Shown here piece after piece: positions 54,558 through 63,644 of a stretch of DNA of 64,000 nt. A program made the translations under genes and the position numbers. The DNA is from Streptomyces sp. NRRL B-1347 (lineage in GTDB: Bacteria; Actinomycetota; Actinomycetes; Streptomycetales; Streptomycetaceae), in assembly GCF_000720325.1 (NCBI RefSeq), contig NZ_JOJM01000026.1, positions 1 to 64,000 on the forward strand, written 5' to 3'. How positions within the stretch are numbered: the stretch's first letter is position 1; every line of letters begins with the position of its first letter. The notes beneath the pieces are model-generated. The model saw nothing but the letters and a program-made list of their open reading frames with translations, was not told the origin of the DNA and searched no databases.

Positions 54558-54925
54558 CGACGGCAACCGAGACGGCTACCGGTACGGCGACCGACACGAG
54601 TGTGCAGCTGCGGCTCGACGGGGGGTGGCTGACCGTGTGCGCCGCGTCCTGCCTCACGCCGGGGCGCGGGGTGGCCGTGCTGCTCCCCGACGGGCGGCGG
54701 CAGGCGGCGCTGTTCCTCGACCGGTCCGGGCGCGTGTACGCCATCGACAACCGCGACCCGTTCTCCGGCGCGACCGTGCTCTCGCGCGGCCTGCTCGGCT
54801 CGGCGGACGGCCGGGTGTTCGTGGCCTCGCCCCTGCTGAAGCAGCGCTTCGACCTGGTGACGGGGCAGTGCCTGGACGACGACGAGGTGCGGGTGGGGGT
54901 GTACGCGGCACGGCTCGGGGCCTAG
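54554..54925 (+). CDS. nirD: Nitrite reductase small subunit
   Basis: 123 aa Rieske-fold protein without the Cys/His cluster ligands, as normal for NirD. YAIDNRDPFSGATVLSRGLLGSADGRVFVASPLLKQRFDL is the family's signature. The first 20 residues are a Thr/Ala-rich extension (TTATETATGTATDT). GTG at 54554 overlaps the nirB stop. It associates with NirB. Confidence 0.95.
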   Translation: MTTATETATGTATDTSVQLRLDGGWLTVCAASCLTPGRGVAVLLPDGRRQAALFLDRSGRVYAIDNRDPFSGATVLSRGLLGSADGRVFVASPLLKQRFDLVTGQCLDDDEVRVGVYAARLGA

Positions 54926-54927
54926 TA

Positions 54928-54945
54928 TTGGATCGCTCGGTCCAA
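54928..54945. promoter_or_regulatory. TetR-type operator candidate
   Basis: TTGGATCGCTCGGTCCAA, an 18-bp inverted repeat matching at 14 of 18 positions with perfect TTGGA/TCCAA ends, 45 bp upstream of the SDR gene. This is the usual form of operators bound by TetR-family repressors in Streptomyces. No tetR gene is in the vicinity. Confidence 0.55.
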
Positions 54946-54990
54946 AATGGGGGCCGGGTCCCGCCGCGCCCGCCTCCACAGGAGTCCGCC

Positions 54991-55767
54991 ATGCCCGTCG
55001 CCTCCCGCAACCGCTTCACCGGCCGCACCGCCCTCGTCACCGGCGGCGGGTCCGGACTCGGCCGCGCCGTCGCGCTCGCCCTCGCCGCCGAGGGCGCGAA
55101 CGTCGTCGTCGCCGGGCGCTCGCAGGCCCCGCTCAAGGAGACCGTCGCACTGATCGAGGAGGCCGACGGCACGGGGCTCGCGCACGTCGCCGACGTCGCG
55201 AGCGCCGCCGCGGTCCAGGCCCTGGTGCGGGCCGCCGTCGACCGCTTCGGCTCGCTCGACGTGGCGGTGAACAACGCGGGCGTCTTCAAGGGCGGCGCGC
55301 CCGTCGCCGAAATCTCCGAGGACGACTGGCGCACGCTGCTCGACGTCAACGTCAGCGGCGTGCTGTTCGCCCTCCAGGCCCAGGTGCGCCAGATGCGCGA
55401 GCAGCCGGGCGGCGGCGCCATCGTCAACATCGCCTCCAACCTGGGCGCCCACAAGCGCCGCCCGGGCATCGCCGGCTACGTCGCCTCCAAGGCCGCGGTG
55501 TCCGCCCTGACGCGCGCGGCCGCCCTCGACCACATCCAGGACGGCGTGCGCATCAACGCCGTGTCCCCCGGCGCGTCCGCCACCTCCATGTCGCTGCGGC
55601 CCGGCGAGAGCGAGGCGGACCGCGCCGCGCGCATGCGGAACGAGTCGCCGCTCGGCCGGATCGTGGACTCGGCGGAGATCGCGGCCGCGGTGCTGTACCT
55701 GGCGTCGGACGACGCGGCGTCGGTAGTGGGCACGGATCTCGTCGTGGACGGCGGGGCCTCTTCCTGA
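54991..55767 (+). CDS. SDR-family oxidoreductase
   Basis: 258 aa classical short-chain dehydrogenase. Cofactor motif TGGGSGLGRAVA, NNAG, catalytic Ser (NIASN) and YVASK (Tyr and Lys), and a C-terminal LYLASDDAASVVGTDLVVDGG. The Arg in AGRS suggests NADPH preference. Substrate unknown. ATG with AGGAG upstream; preceded by a TetR-type operator candidate. Confidence 0.92.
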   Translation: MPVASRNRFTGRTALVTGGGSGLGRAVALALAAEGANVVVAGRSQAPLKETVALIEEADGTGLAHVADVASAAAVQALVRAAVDRFGSLDVAVNNAGVFKGGAPVAEISEDDWRTLLDVNVSGVLFALQAQVRQMREQPGGGAIVNIASNLGAHKRRPGIAGYVASKAAVSALTRAAALDHIQDGVRINAVSPGASATSMSLRPGESEADRAARMRNESPLGRIVDSAEIAAAVLYLASDDAASVVGTDLVVDGGASS

Positions 55768-55826
55768 CGTGGGCGTCTTCCTGACGTGGGCGTCTTGCGC
55801 GGGATATCGGCCTTCGGCCTCGTCCT

Positions 55827-55990
55827 CAAACGCCGGACGGGCTTGAATTCCGGCGTCCATTCCCTCCTACACTCGGCCGCGTCGGCTCGTCCCCGGACGC
55901 CGGACAGGCTTGAATTCCGGCGTCCATTCCCTCCTACACTCGGCCGCGTCGGCTCGTCCTCGAACGCCGGACGGGCTTGAATTCGCCGCT
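55827..55990. repeat. 67-bp tandem repeat with hairpins
   Basis: Two full 67-bp units (from GCTTGAATTC at 55841 and 55908) and the start of a third (55975). Units 1 and 2 contain an ACGCCGGA/TCCGGCGT stem, 8 perfect base pairs (first at 55830-55856). Related to the CTCAAACGCCGG element at 36880. It lies between two genes of the same direction. Confidence 0.85.
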
Positions 55991-56025
55991 CGTCCGCCCT
56001 GCCGTTGCGGCGTACGCTCGCCCGC

Positions 56026-56955
56026 ATGGGATGGACCGCCGCAGACATGCCCGATCTGAGCGGGCGCCACGCCGTGGTCACCGGGGCCAACAGCGGGCTC
56101 GGCTACTGCACGGCAAGGGAGTTGGCCCGGCACGGCGCGCGGGTGGTGCTCGCCTGCCGCAGCGAGACCCGCGGCGCCGAGGCCCTGGAGCGGCTGACCG
56201 CCGAGGTGCCGTCCGCCGACGCGGCGGTGTGGCGGCTCGACCTCGGAGACCTCGGCTCCGTACGGGAGTTCGCCGAGCGCCACGACCGCGAGCACGGCGG
56301 ACGGCTCGACCTGCTCGTCAACAACGCGGGCGTGATGGCACTCCCCCATCGCCGCACCGTCGACGGGTTCGAGACGCAGTTCGGCGTCAACCACCTCGGG
56401 CACTTCGCGCTCACCGGGCTGCTCCTGCCGCAGCTGCTGCGGACGCCCGGCGCCCGCGTCGTCACCGTGTCCAGCATGCTCCACCTGCTCGCGAACGTGG
56501 ACATGCGCGACCTCAACAGCGAGCGCCGCTACCGCCGCTGGCTCGTCTACGGCCGCTCCAAGACCGCGAACCTGCTGTTCACGCACGAGCTGGCGCGGCG
56601 CGTCGCGGCCGCGGGGGCCGACGTCGTCGCGGCCGCCGCGCACCCCGGCTACGCCTCGACGAACCTCCAGGCGGCCGGGCCCCGGATGGAGGGCCGCAAG
56701 GCGGCGGAGACGGTCATGGCGCTCGGCAACCGCCTCGTCGCCCAGCCCGCGGAGGCGGGGGCGCTGCCCACCCTTTACGCGGCCACGGCGCCCGGCGTGC
56801 GCCCGGACTCCTTCACCGGGCCGCGGCTGCTCAACTGGCGCGGCGCCCCCGCACCGTCCCTGCGCGCGAAGTGGACCTTCGACGACCGGGCCGCCGCCCG
56901 CCTGTGGGAGGCATCTGAGCAGCTGACGGGCGTGCGGTACGACGGCGCCCCGTAG
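56026..56955 (+). CDS. SDR-family oxidoreductase, retinol dehydrogenase-like
   Basis: 309 aa. TGANSGLGYCTARELARHGARVVLACRS at the cofactor site, NNAGVMALP, VNHLGHFALTGLLLP, catalytic VSSM and YGRSKTAN. The pattern is of the RDH/WW-domain oxidoreductase-like SDR subgroup. Start ATG at 56026 (MGWTAADMPDLSG). Substrate unknown; possibly co-transcribed from the SDR promoter, but the repeat array separates them. Confidence 0.9.
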   Translation: MGWTAADMPDLSGRHAVVTGANSGLGYCTARELARHGARVVLACRSETRGAEALERLTAEVPSADAAVWRLDLGDLGSVREFAERHDREHGGRLDLLVNNAGVMALPHRRTVDGFETQFGVNHLGHFALTGLLLPQLLRTPGARVVTVSSMLHLLANVDMRDLNSERRYRRWLVYGRSKTANLLFTHELARRVAAAGADVVAAAAHPGYASTNLQAAGPRMEGRKAAETVMALGNRLVAQPAEAGALPTLYAATAPGVRPDSFTGPRLLNWRGAPAPSLRAKWTFDDRAAARLWEASEQLTGVRYDGAP

Positions 56956-57043
56956 GGGCGCGGGGCTGTCCCGATATGCGGCTCCGCCGCGCGGGCGCGA
57001 CCAGCCACGCCCCACAGACAAAACACCGCGCCTCGGCCATGCA

Positions 57044-57628
57044 TCAGCACATCCCGGACGCCTTGAACACCGCCTTCGCGCTCCCGCCGTCCAGGCGTGC
57101 CATGAGCCGGTCGAGTTCGGTCGCGCCGCAGCTCAGCAGCCCGCAGGCCCGGGCGGCACGAGCCCCCTCGTCCAGGCGGTGCAGCAGCAGCGGGTTCTCG
57201 GCCAGGACCCGCGGGTCGAACTCGACCCGGTGGCCGAGCGAGTCGCACAGGACGAGCCGCGCGGCGACGGTCTCGCTGACGTGGACGCTGGTCAGCAGGT
57301 TGGTGCACACGTGCCGCCGCCGCAGCGGGCCGCGCACCGCGAGCCAGCCGGGGCCCGCGGTGACCCGCGCCGGGTGCAGGATCACGTACAGGAGGACCGC
57401 GAGCGCAGCCCACAGGCCGACGCGGGGCGTGCTCAGCGTGCCCGCGCCCAGGTCGACGAGGACGATCAGGACGAGCAGGGCGAGCGAACAGAAGACGGCG
57501 GCCCGCAGGTCGGCCCCCCATCGCCGGTCGGTCACCACCTCGTCCCGCGTCGGCATCCGGTGTGTGCGCGTCCCCCCACGGACCGCGTCGCGGTGCGCCG
57601 TGGCCCGCGCCCTCCAGTCAAGTCCCAT
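57044..57628 (-). CDS. Hypothetical membrane protein
   Basis: 194 aa. Two hydrophobic segments (AAVFCSLALLVLIVLVDLGAG, VGLWAALAVLLYVILHP) in the first half, then a soluble beta-rich region (VTAGPGWLAVRGPLRRRHVCTNLLTSVHVSETVAARLVLCD) resembling PH-like domains of actinobacterial membrane proteins, and a Cys-containing tail. Function unknown. ATG at 57628 has only a weak ribosome site. Confidence 0.8.
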   Translation of the reverse strand: MGLDWRARATAHRDAVRGGTRTHRMPTRDEVVTDRRWGADLRAAVFCSLALLVLIVLVDLGAGTLSTPRVGLWAALAVLLYVILHPARVTAGPGWLAVRGPLRRRHVCTNLLTSVHVSETVAARLVLCDSLGHRVEFDPRVLAENPLLLHRLDEGARAARACGLLSCGATELDRLMARLDGGSAKAVFKASGMC

Positions 57629-57851
57629 GGGCCGCACCGTAGAGCCGTGCCACGGGCCCGGACGCGCTGTTGACGTACCGCATACACATCCATGCCACAC
57701 CTTGACGCGAAGCTGACAGCTCCCCTTAACAAGCCGTCAAGAAGCAGCTCACCCCCGCCAAAGAGCCGCCAAGAAGTGCCGCCGGGCCGGGTCCGCGCGC
57801 TGACGCTGAGGTCAGCCGCGTATTGGCCACCCCGTTCGAAAGGCACACACC

Positions 57852-59711
57852 ATGACGACCGTCTCCGAGCGCCCCGGCGCCCCGGCCATCGAGGAGCCCC
57901 CCGATACCGGTTCCGGCGTCACGGACCCGGGCGACCGTCATCGCCTCACCGCGCTGCAGGGCCTGGCCGCCCTCTCCCTGGACGCCATGGCCTCCGTGGC
58001 CTACGGGCCCGAGGCCATCGTGCTCGTCCTCGCCGCCGCGGGCGGCCACGGCCTCGGCTTCACGCTGCCCGTGACCCTCGCGATCGCCGGACTGCTCGCC
58101 GTCCTCGTGGCCTCCTACCGCCAGGTCATCGCCGCCTTCCCCGACGGCGGCGGCTCCTACGCGGCCGCGAAGGCGCACCTGGGCCGCCGCTCGGGCCTGG
58201 TCGCGGCCGCGTCCCTCGTCCTGGACTACGTCCTGAACGTGGCCGTCGCCGTGACCGCCGGTGTGGCCGCCCTGACCTCCGCCTTCCCCGAGCTGTACGG
58301 CGACAGGCTGTGGCTGTGCCTGGGCGTCCTCGTGCTGATCACCGCGGTGAACCTGCGCGGCATCGTCGACTCGGCGCGGGTGTTCATCGTGCCGACCGCC
58401 GTGTTCGTGGGCGCCATCCTCACCATGGTCGCCGTCGGCCTGTTCCGGGACGGCCCGGTGTCCACCGAGGCCGCCGACGGCCATGCCTCCGCCCTCGCCG
58501 ACAACGCCACCACGGTCGGCGCGCTGCTGCTGCTCAAGGCCTTCGCGTCCGGCTGCTCCGCGCTCACCGGCGTCGAGGCGATCGCCAACGCGGTGCCGTC
58601 CTTCCGCGCCCCGCGCGTCAAGCGGGCCCAGCACGCGGAGGTCGCGCTCGGCGCGCTGCTCGGCGTGATGCTGATCGGCCTGTCCGTCCTGATCTCCCGC
58701 TTCGGGCTCCAGCCCGTCGAGGGCGTCACCGTGCTCGCCCAGCTCACGGACGCCTCGCTCGGCCACAACTGGGCCTTCTACGTGGTGCAGTTCGCCACGG
58801 TGGTGCTGCTCGCCCTGTCCGCGAACACCTCCTTCGGCGGGCTGCCCGTCCTGATGAGCCTGCTGGCGCGGGACAACTACCTGCCGCACGTGTTCGCCCT
58901 CAAGGCCGACCGGCAGGTCCACCGCCACGGCGTGCTCGCGCTCGCCGTCGCGGGCGCGGCCCTGCTCGTCTTCTCCGGCGGCGACACCAACACCCTGGTG
59001 CCGCTCTTCGCGATCGGCGTCTTCGTCGGCTTCACGCTCTGCCAGACCGGCATGGTGCTCCACTGGCGCGCGGCGGGCAAACCCGCGAAGGCCTTCCTGA
59101 ACGGCTTCGGCGCGGTCCTCACCGGCGTCTCGGCGATCGTCGTGACGGCCACCAAGTTCACCGAGGGCGCCTGGCTGATCGTGCTCGCGCTGCCCGCGAT
59201 CGTGTGCGGCTTCGAGATCGTGCACCGGGCGTACGGGCGCATCGGCGAGGACCTCGGCCTGGGCCGCGTCCCCGAGCCGCCGCACCGCGACCACTCCCTG
59301 GTGATCGTGCCGGTGTCCGGCCTCTCCCGGCTCACCTGCGAGGCGCTCAACGCCGCCGTGTCCCTGGGCGACGAGGTCCGCGCGGTCACCGTCACCCACG
59401 AGGACCCCGAGGACCGCGCGGCCACCGCGTCCCTCCGGCGCGACTGGGAGCTGTGGAACCCCGGCGTCGACCTGGTGGAACTCCCCTCGGCCGCACGCAC
59501 GGTCGGGCGGCCCGTCGCCGAGTACGTCCGCAAGGTGTACCAGTACCACCCCGGCACCCGGGTCACCGTCCTCATCCCCGAGGTCGAGCCCGCGCACCTG
59601 TGGCAGCGGCTCCTCCAGAACCAGCGCGGCGCCGTCCTCGCCCACGCGGTCCGCCGCGACACGGACGCGGTGATCTGCCGCCTCCGCTTCCGCCTGACGG
59701 CACGCAGGTAG
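57852..59711 (+). CDS. APC-family amino acid/cation permease
   Basis: 619 aa. About 12 membrane segments beginning with LTALQGLAALSLDAMASVAYGPEAIV, which is the APC/KUP-like N-terminal signature, and a cytoplasmic C-terminal domain of about 150 residues (HSLVIVPVSGLSRLTCEALN). The substrate is not deducible: amino acid or potassium. Start ATG with AAAGG upstream. Ends at a strong hairpin. Confidence 0.9.
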   Translation: MTTVSERPGAPAIEEPPDTGSGVTDPGDRHRLTALQGLAALSLDAMASVAYGPEAIVLVLAAAGGHGLGFTLPVTLAIAGLLAVLVASYRQVIAAFPDGGGSYAAAKAHLGRRSGLVAAASLVLDYVLNVAVAVTAGVAALTSAFPELYGDRLWLCLGVLVLITAVNLRGIVDSARVFIVPTAVFVGAILTMVAVGLFRDGPVSTEAADGHASALADNATTVGALLLLKAFASGCSALTGVEAIANAVPSFRAPRVKRAQHAEVALGALLGVMLIGLSVLISRFGLQPVEGVTVLAQLTDASLGHNWAFYVVQFATVVLLALSANTSFGGLPVLMSLLARDNYLPHVFALKADRQVHRHGVLALAVAGAALLVFSGGDTNTLVPLFAIGVFVGFTLCQTGMVLHWRAAGKPAKAFLNGFGAVLTGVSAIVVTATKFTEGAWLIVLALPAIVCGFEIVHRAYGRIGEDLGLGRVPEPPHRDHSLVIVPVSGLSRLTCEALNAAVSLGDEVRAVTVTHEDPEDRAATASLRRDWELWNPGVDLVELPSAARTVGRPVAEYVRKVYQYHPGTRVTVLIPEVEPAHLWQRLLQNQRGAVLAHAVRRDTDAVICRLRFRLTARR

Positions 59712-59720
59712 CGCGCGTGC

Positions 59721-59758
59721 CGAAGGGGCGGCACCCTGTGCGGGGTGCCGCCCCTTCG
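59721..59758. terminator. Bidirectional terminator between convergent genes
   Basis: Perfect 16-base arms (59721-59736, 59743-59758) around a 6-base loop. It serves the permease gene and, on the other strand, the lipoprotein gene. Confidence 0.9.
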
Positions 59759-59806
59759 CTGCCCGGGACGGGGGGTTCGCCGGGCAGGTCCTGGGAGTCG
59801 TACGGA

Positions 59807-60559
59807 TCAGAAGTCGTACGGCTTGGCCGGGTTCCAGTTGGTCACGTCCGCGCTGGACCAGGTGAACTTCGACGGCACGCCCTTGGCGTCGAAGGCGTCC
59901 TGGCCGGTGCCGGGGCCGGTGTCGCCGGTCTGGTCGCGCAGCGCCACGGACAGGTCCGTCGAGGTGTGGCTCTTGCCGCCGCCGGTGAAGAGGTTCACGG
60001 CGGAGTAGACCTTGCCGCCGGGCTTGACCGTGATGCGGGCGGTGCCGCCGGGTGCGTCCTTGGCCGAGTGACCGAGGACGTTCACGCTCTTGCCGAGCAT
60101 CACCGACGGGTACGAGGTGACCCAGCACGGCTTGGCGTCGGCGTTCGTCGCGGTGATCAGCAGGTGCTCGCCGCGCTGCTTCGCGAAGCGGTGCAGGACG
60201 GAGTACGACATCTCGTTGCCGTCGCACTGCCGGACGCTCGTGGAGCGCGTGGCCTCGACGGTGGTGCCGGAGCCCTTCGCGGCCGAGGCCGAACCGGAGC
60301 CGGAGGGACCGGCCTGGTCGCCGCCCGTCGCGGCCGAGCCGCTCGTCCCCGCGGACTGGTCCGACCGGCCCGAGGCCCCCGACTTCTCCGTCTTCTCCGT
60401 CTTCTGCGTGGTCTTTCCGGCCGAGGCGTCGCCGACCGTGCTGACCTCGTTCTTCCCGGCGCCGTTGTCGTCCGAGCTGCCGCAGGCGGTCAGGGACACG
60501 GCGAGGGCGGCGGTGGCCGCGGCGGCCAGGGCGGTGGTGCGGATGCGCGACGTACGCAT
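59807..60559 (-). CDS. Lipoprotein with DUF4232-like domain
   Basis: 250 aa. Signal peptide with lipobox LTAC (Cys26), then a low-complexity Ser/Gly/Thr/Lys linker (about 30-115), and a C-terminal domain with ATRSTSVRQCDGNEMSYSV, CWVTSYPSVML and GGKVYSAVNLF, the DUF4232 pattern of Streptomyces exported proteins. Function unknown. ATG with GGGGGAACC upstream. Confidence 0.85.
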   Translation of the reverse strand: MRTSRIRTTALAAAATAALAVSLTACGSSDDNGAGKNEVSTVGDASAGKTTQKTEKTEKSGASGRSDQSAGTSGSAATGGDQAGPSGSGSASAAKGSGTTVEATRSTSVRQCDGNEMSYSVLHRFAKQRGEHLLITATNADAKPCWVTSYPSVMLGKSVNVLGHSAKDAPGGTARITVKPGGKVYSAVNLFTGGGKSHTSTDLSVALRDQTGDTGPGTGQDAFDAKGVPSKFTWSSADVTNWNPAKPYDF

Positions 60560-60698
60560 GGTGGTTCCCCCAGGGTGCGGGTGGTGCTGGTCGGTGGTCC
60601 TCGCGGAGTCACCCCCGCTGTGCACACCACTTTCGTCGCCCCCGCTGGCGTTCCGCTTGCGCCCCGCTGATGTCCCGCTGACGCGCGTACGACCGCTC

Positions 60699-63455
60699 TC
60701 AGGTCTGGGCCGTGAGCCGCATGACGGCCGTGTCGTAGCGGGCCCGCAGGCCCACGTCGGCCGAGACGCGCAGCAGCGCGCCGAGCGCTCCGACCGCGCC
60801 CTCGTCGAAGCCGGACGCTTCCGCTTCGAGGGCCGCGGCGTCCAGGCGCCGGACTCCCTCCGCTTCGTCGCCCAGGCCGATCAGGGCCTCGCCTGCCGTG
60901 GTGAGGAGCAGCACCCGGGACGCCGCCGACGTCTGCGCGGGGATGCCGACGGCGAGGGCCGCGGTGGCCGTGTCGAGGGCCCGTCGCCACTGCTTGAGGG
61001 CCAGCAGATGGCGGGCGAGGTGGTGCAGGGCCAGGCGCTCGGTGTGCCGGTCGGCCGCCGTGCGCGCGAGGTCGGCGGCCCGCAGACAGCCCTCCGCCGC
61101 CTCGTCCGGGTCGCCGAGGGCGGCCTGGACGAGCGACAGGTTGATCAGCGCGGTCGCCTCGCCGGGCACGTCCTCCGCCCGCGCGGCGAGCTCGGTTGCG
61201 GCCTCCAGATGGGCCAGGGCGTCCCCGGTGCGGCCCTCCTCGGCGAGGACCCAGCCGAGCAGGGCCCGCACCCGCGCCTCGGCGCGGGCGTCGGCGTCGG
61301 CCCTCGCGGCGTCGAGCGCCGTCTCCAGGAGCGGCGCCCAGCCGTCCCGGTACCGCCACACGATGTGCGGCCACAGCGCGAGCACGAGCCGCCAGGTCCT
61401 GCCGTGCAGCCCGGCGGCGCGGGCCGCGGCCACCGCGAGGGTGAGGTCGTCGCGCTCGGCCGCGTACCAGGCCATGGCCTCCTCGCGGCCGCCGAACTCC
61501 CGTACGGCGGACGGCCGGTGGAAGTCCGCGGGCAGGTCGAAGCAGTCCTCCTCGCCGGGCTCGGCCGCGGCGACCGCGGCGAGCGCGGTGGCCACGAGGT
61601 GGTCGAGCACCCGGGGCACCGCGTCGGGCCCGGCGTCCAGGCCGCGGGCGTAGAGCCGCACGAGGTCGTGCAGCGACCAGCGCCCCGGCGCGGAGCGGGT
61701 GACGAGGTGGGCCGCGGCCAGGCGCTCCAGGGCGGCCGCGGCCGTCTGCGGATCGGTGCCCGCGAGGGCGGCGGCCGTGAACCGGTCGACGTGCGTGCCC
61801 GGGTGGCGGCCCAGATGGGCGAAGTGGTGCGCCACGTCGTCGGGGAGGCGGCGCACGGTGAGCCGCAGCGCCGCCCGTACGCCCGTGTCCTCCACGTCGA
61901 GCAGGCCCAAGCGGCGCGACTCGTCGGACAGTTCGGCGCTCATCGCGCCCAGGGACCAGTCCGGCTGGTCCGCGAGCCGGGCGGCGGCCACCCGCAGCGC
62001 GAGCGGAAGGCCGCCGCACAGCTCGGCCAGGCGCCGGGCGGCCACCGCCTCCGCGCGCACCCGCTCCTCGCCGAGGACCGCGGCGAGCAGGGCCGTGCCG
62101 TCGTCCGGTTCGAGGACGCCCACCGGCACCGGGCGGGCCGCGTCCGAGGCGATCAGGCCGCGCAGCCGGTACCGGCTCGTGACCACCGTGACGCAGCGGG
62201 CGCCGCCCGGCAGCAACTCTCTGACCTGCGCGGAGTCGCGGGCGTTGTCGAGGACGACGAGGAGCTGCCGGTCGGCGGCGAGCGAGCGGTACAGGGCGGA
62301 GGCGGCGCCGGCCGACTCCGGTATCCGGCGCGGCCCGACCCCGAGCGCCAGCAGGAACTCGCGCAGCACTTCGAGGTGGTCGGGCTCGCCCGTGTCGCTG
62401 AAGCCGCGCAGATCGGCGTAGAGCAGACCGCCGGGGAAGGCGGCGCGCTCGCGGTGTGCCCAGTGCACGGCGAGCGCCGTCTTGCCCACGCCCGCGGGCC
62501 CGGTCACCAGGCACACCGGCGCCTCGCCCGCGGCGGCGCGGGACAGCGCGGTGAGTTCGGCGCCGCGCCCGTGGAAGCCGCGGGGCATCCGGGGCAGCAG
62601 GTCGACGGGCGCGGGAGGCAGCGGCGCGAGCGCGGCCGGGGGCCGGGAGGGGGCGGCGGCCGGGGGCGCGGCCGGGGTGTCGCTGCCAGGAACCGCGTCG
62701 GTGCCGGTGTCGTCGTCCGCCCCGCGCAGCGCCGCCGCGTAGGCGTCCGCCAGCTCCCGGCCCGGGTCCACGCCCAGCTCGTCCGCGAGCAGCCGCCGGG
62801 TGCGGTGGAACCAGTCGAGCGCCTCCGAGCGGCGCCCGGCCCGCTGGAGCGCCCGCATCAGGGCGGCCGAGAGGGACTCGCGCAGCGGATGGGCTTCGGC
62901 CTCCGCGCGCAGGACGGCCGCCGCCCGGTGGTGCTCGCCCTGGCGCGCGTAGGCCGCGGCGAGCAGCTCCACGGAGGCGAGCCGGAGCTCTTCGAGGGCG
63001 TGCGCGGCGGCGAGCAGCGGCGGGCTCGGATAGGCGCCGGTCAGCGCGGGCCCCTGCCACAGCGACAGGGCCTCCTGGTACATGGCCACGGCGTCGCCCG
63101 GCGCGCGCTGCGAACGGGCGAGCGTCACCAGTTCCTCGAAGCGGTGGGCGTCGAGCAGCGACTCCGGCATCCGCAGGACGTACGCCGCGCCCCGCGTGAC
63201 CAGCTCGACCCCGAACACCTCGGCGCCCGCGTCGGCCAGCAGCCTCCGCAGCCGCGACACATGGCCCTGGATGACGCTGCGGGCGCGCGGCGGCGGCTCG
63301 TCCTCCCACAGGGTGGCGGTCAGCTGCTCCACCGGAACGGGGCGGTTGGGCCGCAGGAGCAGGGCGGCGAGCAGGCTGCGCCGCTTGGCGGGGCCGAGGT
63401 GCAGCTCACCGGCCTCGGTGCCGACGGACACCGCTCCGAGCAGCCGGAACTCCAC
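60699..63455 (-). CDS. AfsR-type SARP regulator with NB-ARC and TPR domains
   Basis: 918 aa. Winged helix (about 1-95), BTAD (about 100-245), Pro/Ala linker, NB-ARC with Walker A GPAGVGKT, kinase-2 LLVVLDNARD and GGLPLALRVAAARL, then TPR-like repeats at the C-terminus. It is a homologue of the regulator at 20567 but not a recent copy. Start ATG at 63455 (MEFRLLGAVSV). Target not identified; no biosynthetic genes are adjacent. Confidence 0.93.
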   Translation of the reverse strand: MEFRLLGAVSVGTEAGELHLGPAKRRSLLAALLLRPNRPVPVEQLTATLWEDEPPPRARSVIQGHVSRLRRLLADAGAEVFGVELVTRGAAYVLRMPESLLDAHRFEELVTLARSQRAPGDAVAMYQEALSLWQGPALTGAYPSPPLLAAAHALEELRLASVELLAAAYARQGEHHRAAAVLRAEAEAHPLRESLSAALMRALQRAGRRSEALDWFHRTRRLLADELGVDPGRELADAYAAALRGADDDTGTDAVPGSDTPAAPPAAAPSRPPAALAPLPPAPVDLLPRMPRGFHGRGAELTALSRAAAGEAPVCLVTGPAGVGKTALAVHWAHRERAAFPGGLLYADLRGFSDTGEPDHLEVLREFLLALGVGPRRIPESAGAASALYRSLAADRQLLVVLDNARDSAQVRELLPGGARCVTVVTSRYRLRGLIASDAARPVPVGVLEPDDGTALLAAVLGEERVRAEAVAARRLAELCGGLPLALRVAAARLADQPDWSLGAMSAELSDESRRLGLLDVEDTGVRAALRLTVRRLPDDVAHHFAHLGRHPGTHVDRFTAAALAGTDPQTAAAALERLAAAHLVTRSAPGRWSLHDLVRLYARGLDAGPDAVPRVLDHLVATALAAVAAAEPGEEDCFDLPADFHRPSAVREFGGREEAMAWYAAERDDLTLAVAAARAAGLHGRTWRLVLALWPHIVWRYRDGWAPLLETALDAARADADARAEARVRALLGWVLAEEGRTGDALAHLEAATELAARAEDVPGEATALINLSLVQAALGDPDEAAEGCLRAADLARTAADRHTERLALHHLARHLLALKQWRRALDTATAALAVGIPAQTSAASRVLLLTTAGEALIGLGDEAEGVRRLDAAALEAEASGFDEGAVGALGALLRVSADVGLRARYDTAVMRLTAQT

Positions 63456-63644
63456 GTGCGCAACCTTCCAGCGACTTTCCGAGGGAAAGGATCAGTTTAT
63501 CGGAGGGGCCTGCGTTGCCGTTCTTGCGCCGGTTGACCGCATTCGAGCCACCTTTGGCGCGTTCTGTGTGTGACGGGCGGAGGCACTGTGCCCGTGTTCG
63601 CGTCCCACAGTGCGGTACGTCCACACGAACGAAGGGAGCTCTAC

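Noticed and set aside
57629..57851. Riboswitch in front of the permease gene
   Set aside because: Some short inverted repeats occur, but no known aptamer pattern could be built.
60490..63309. Long minus-strand frame overlapping the AfsR-type gene in another frame
   Set aside because: Arg/Gly/Pro-rich translation without domains; the frame at 60699-63455 carries winged-helix, BTAD and NB-ARC motifs.
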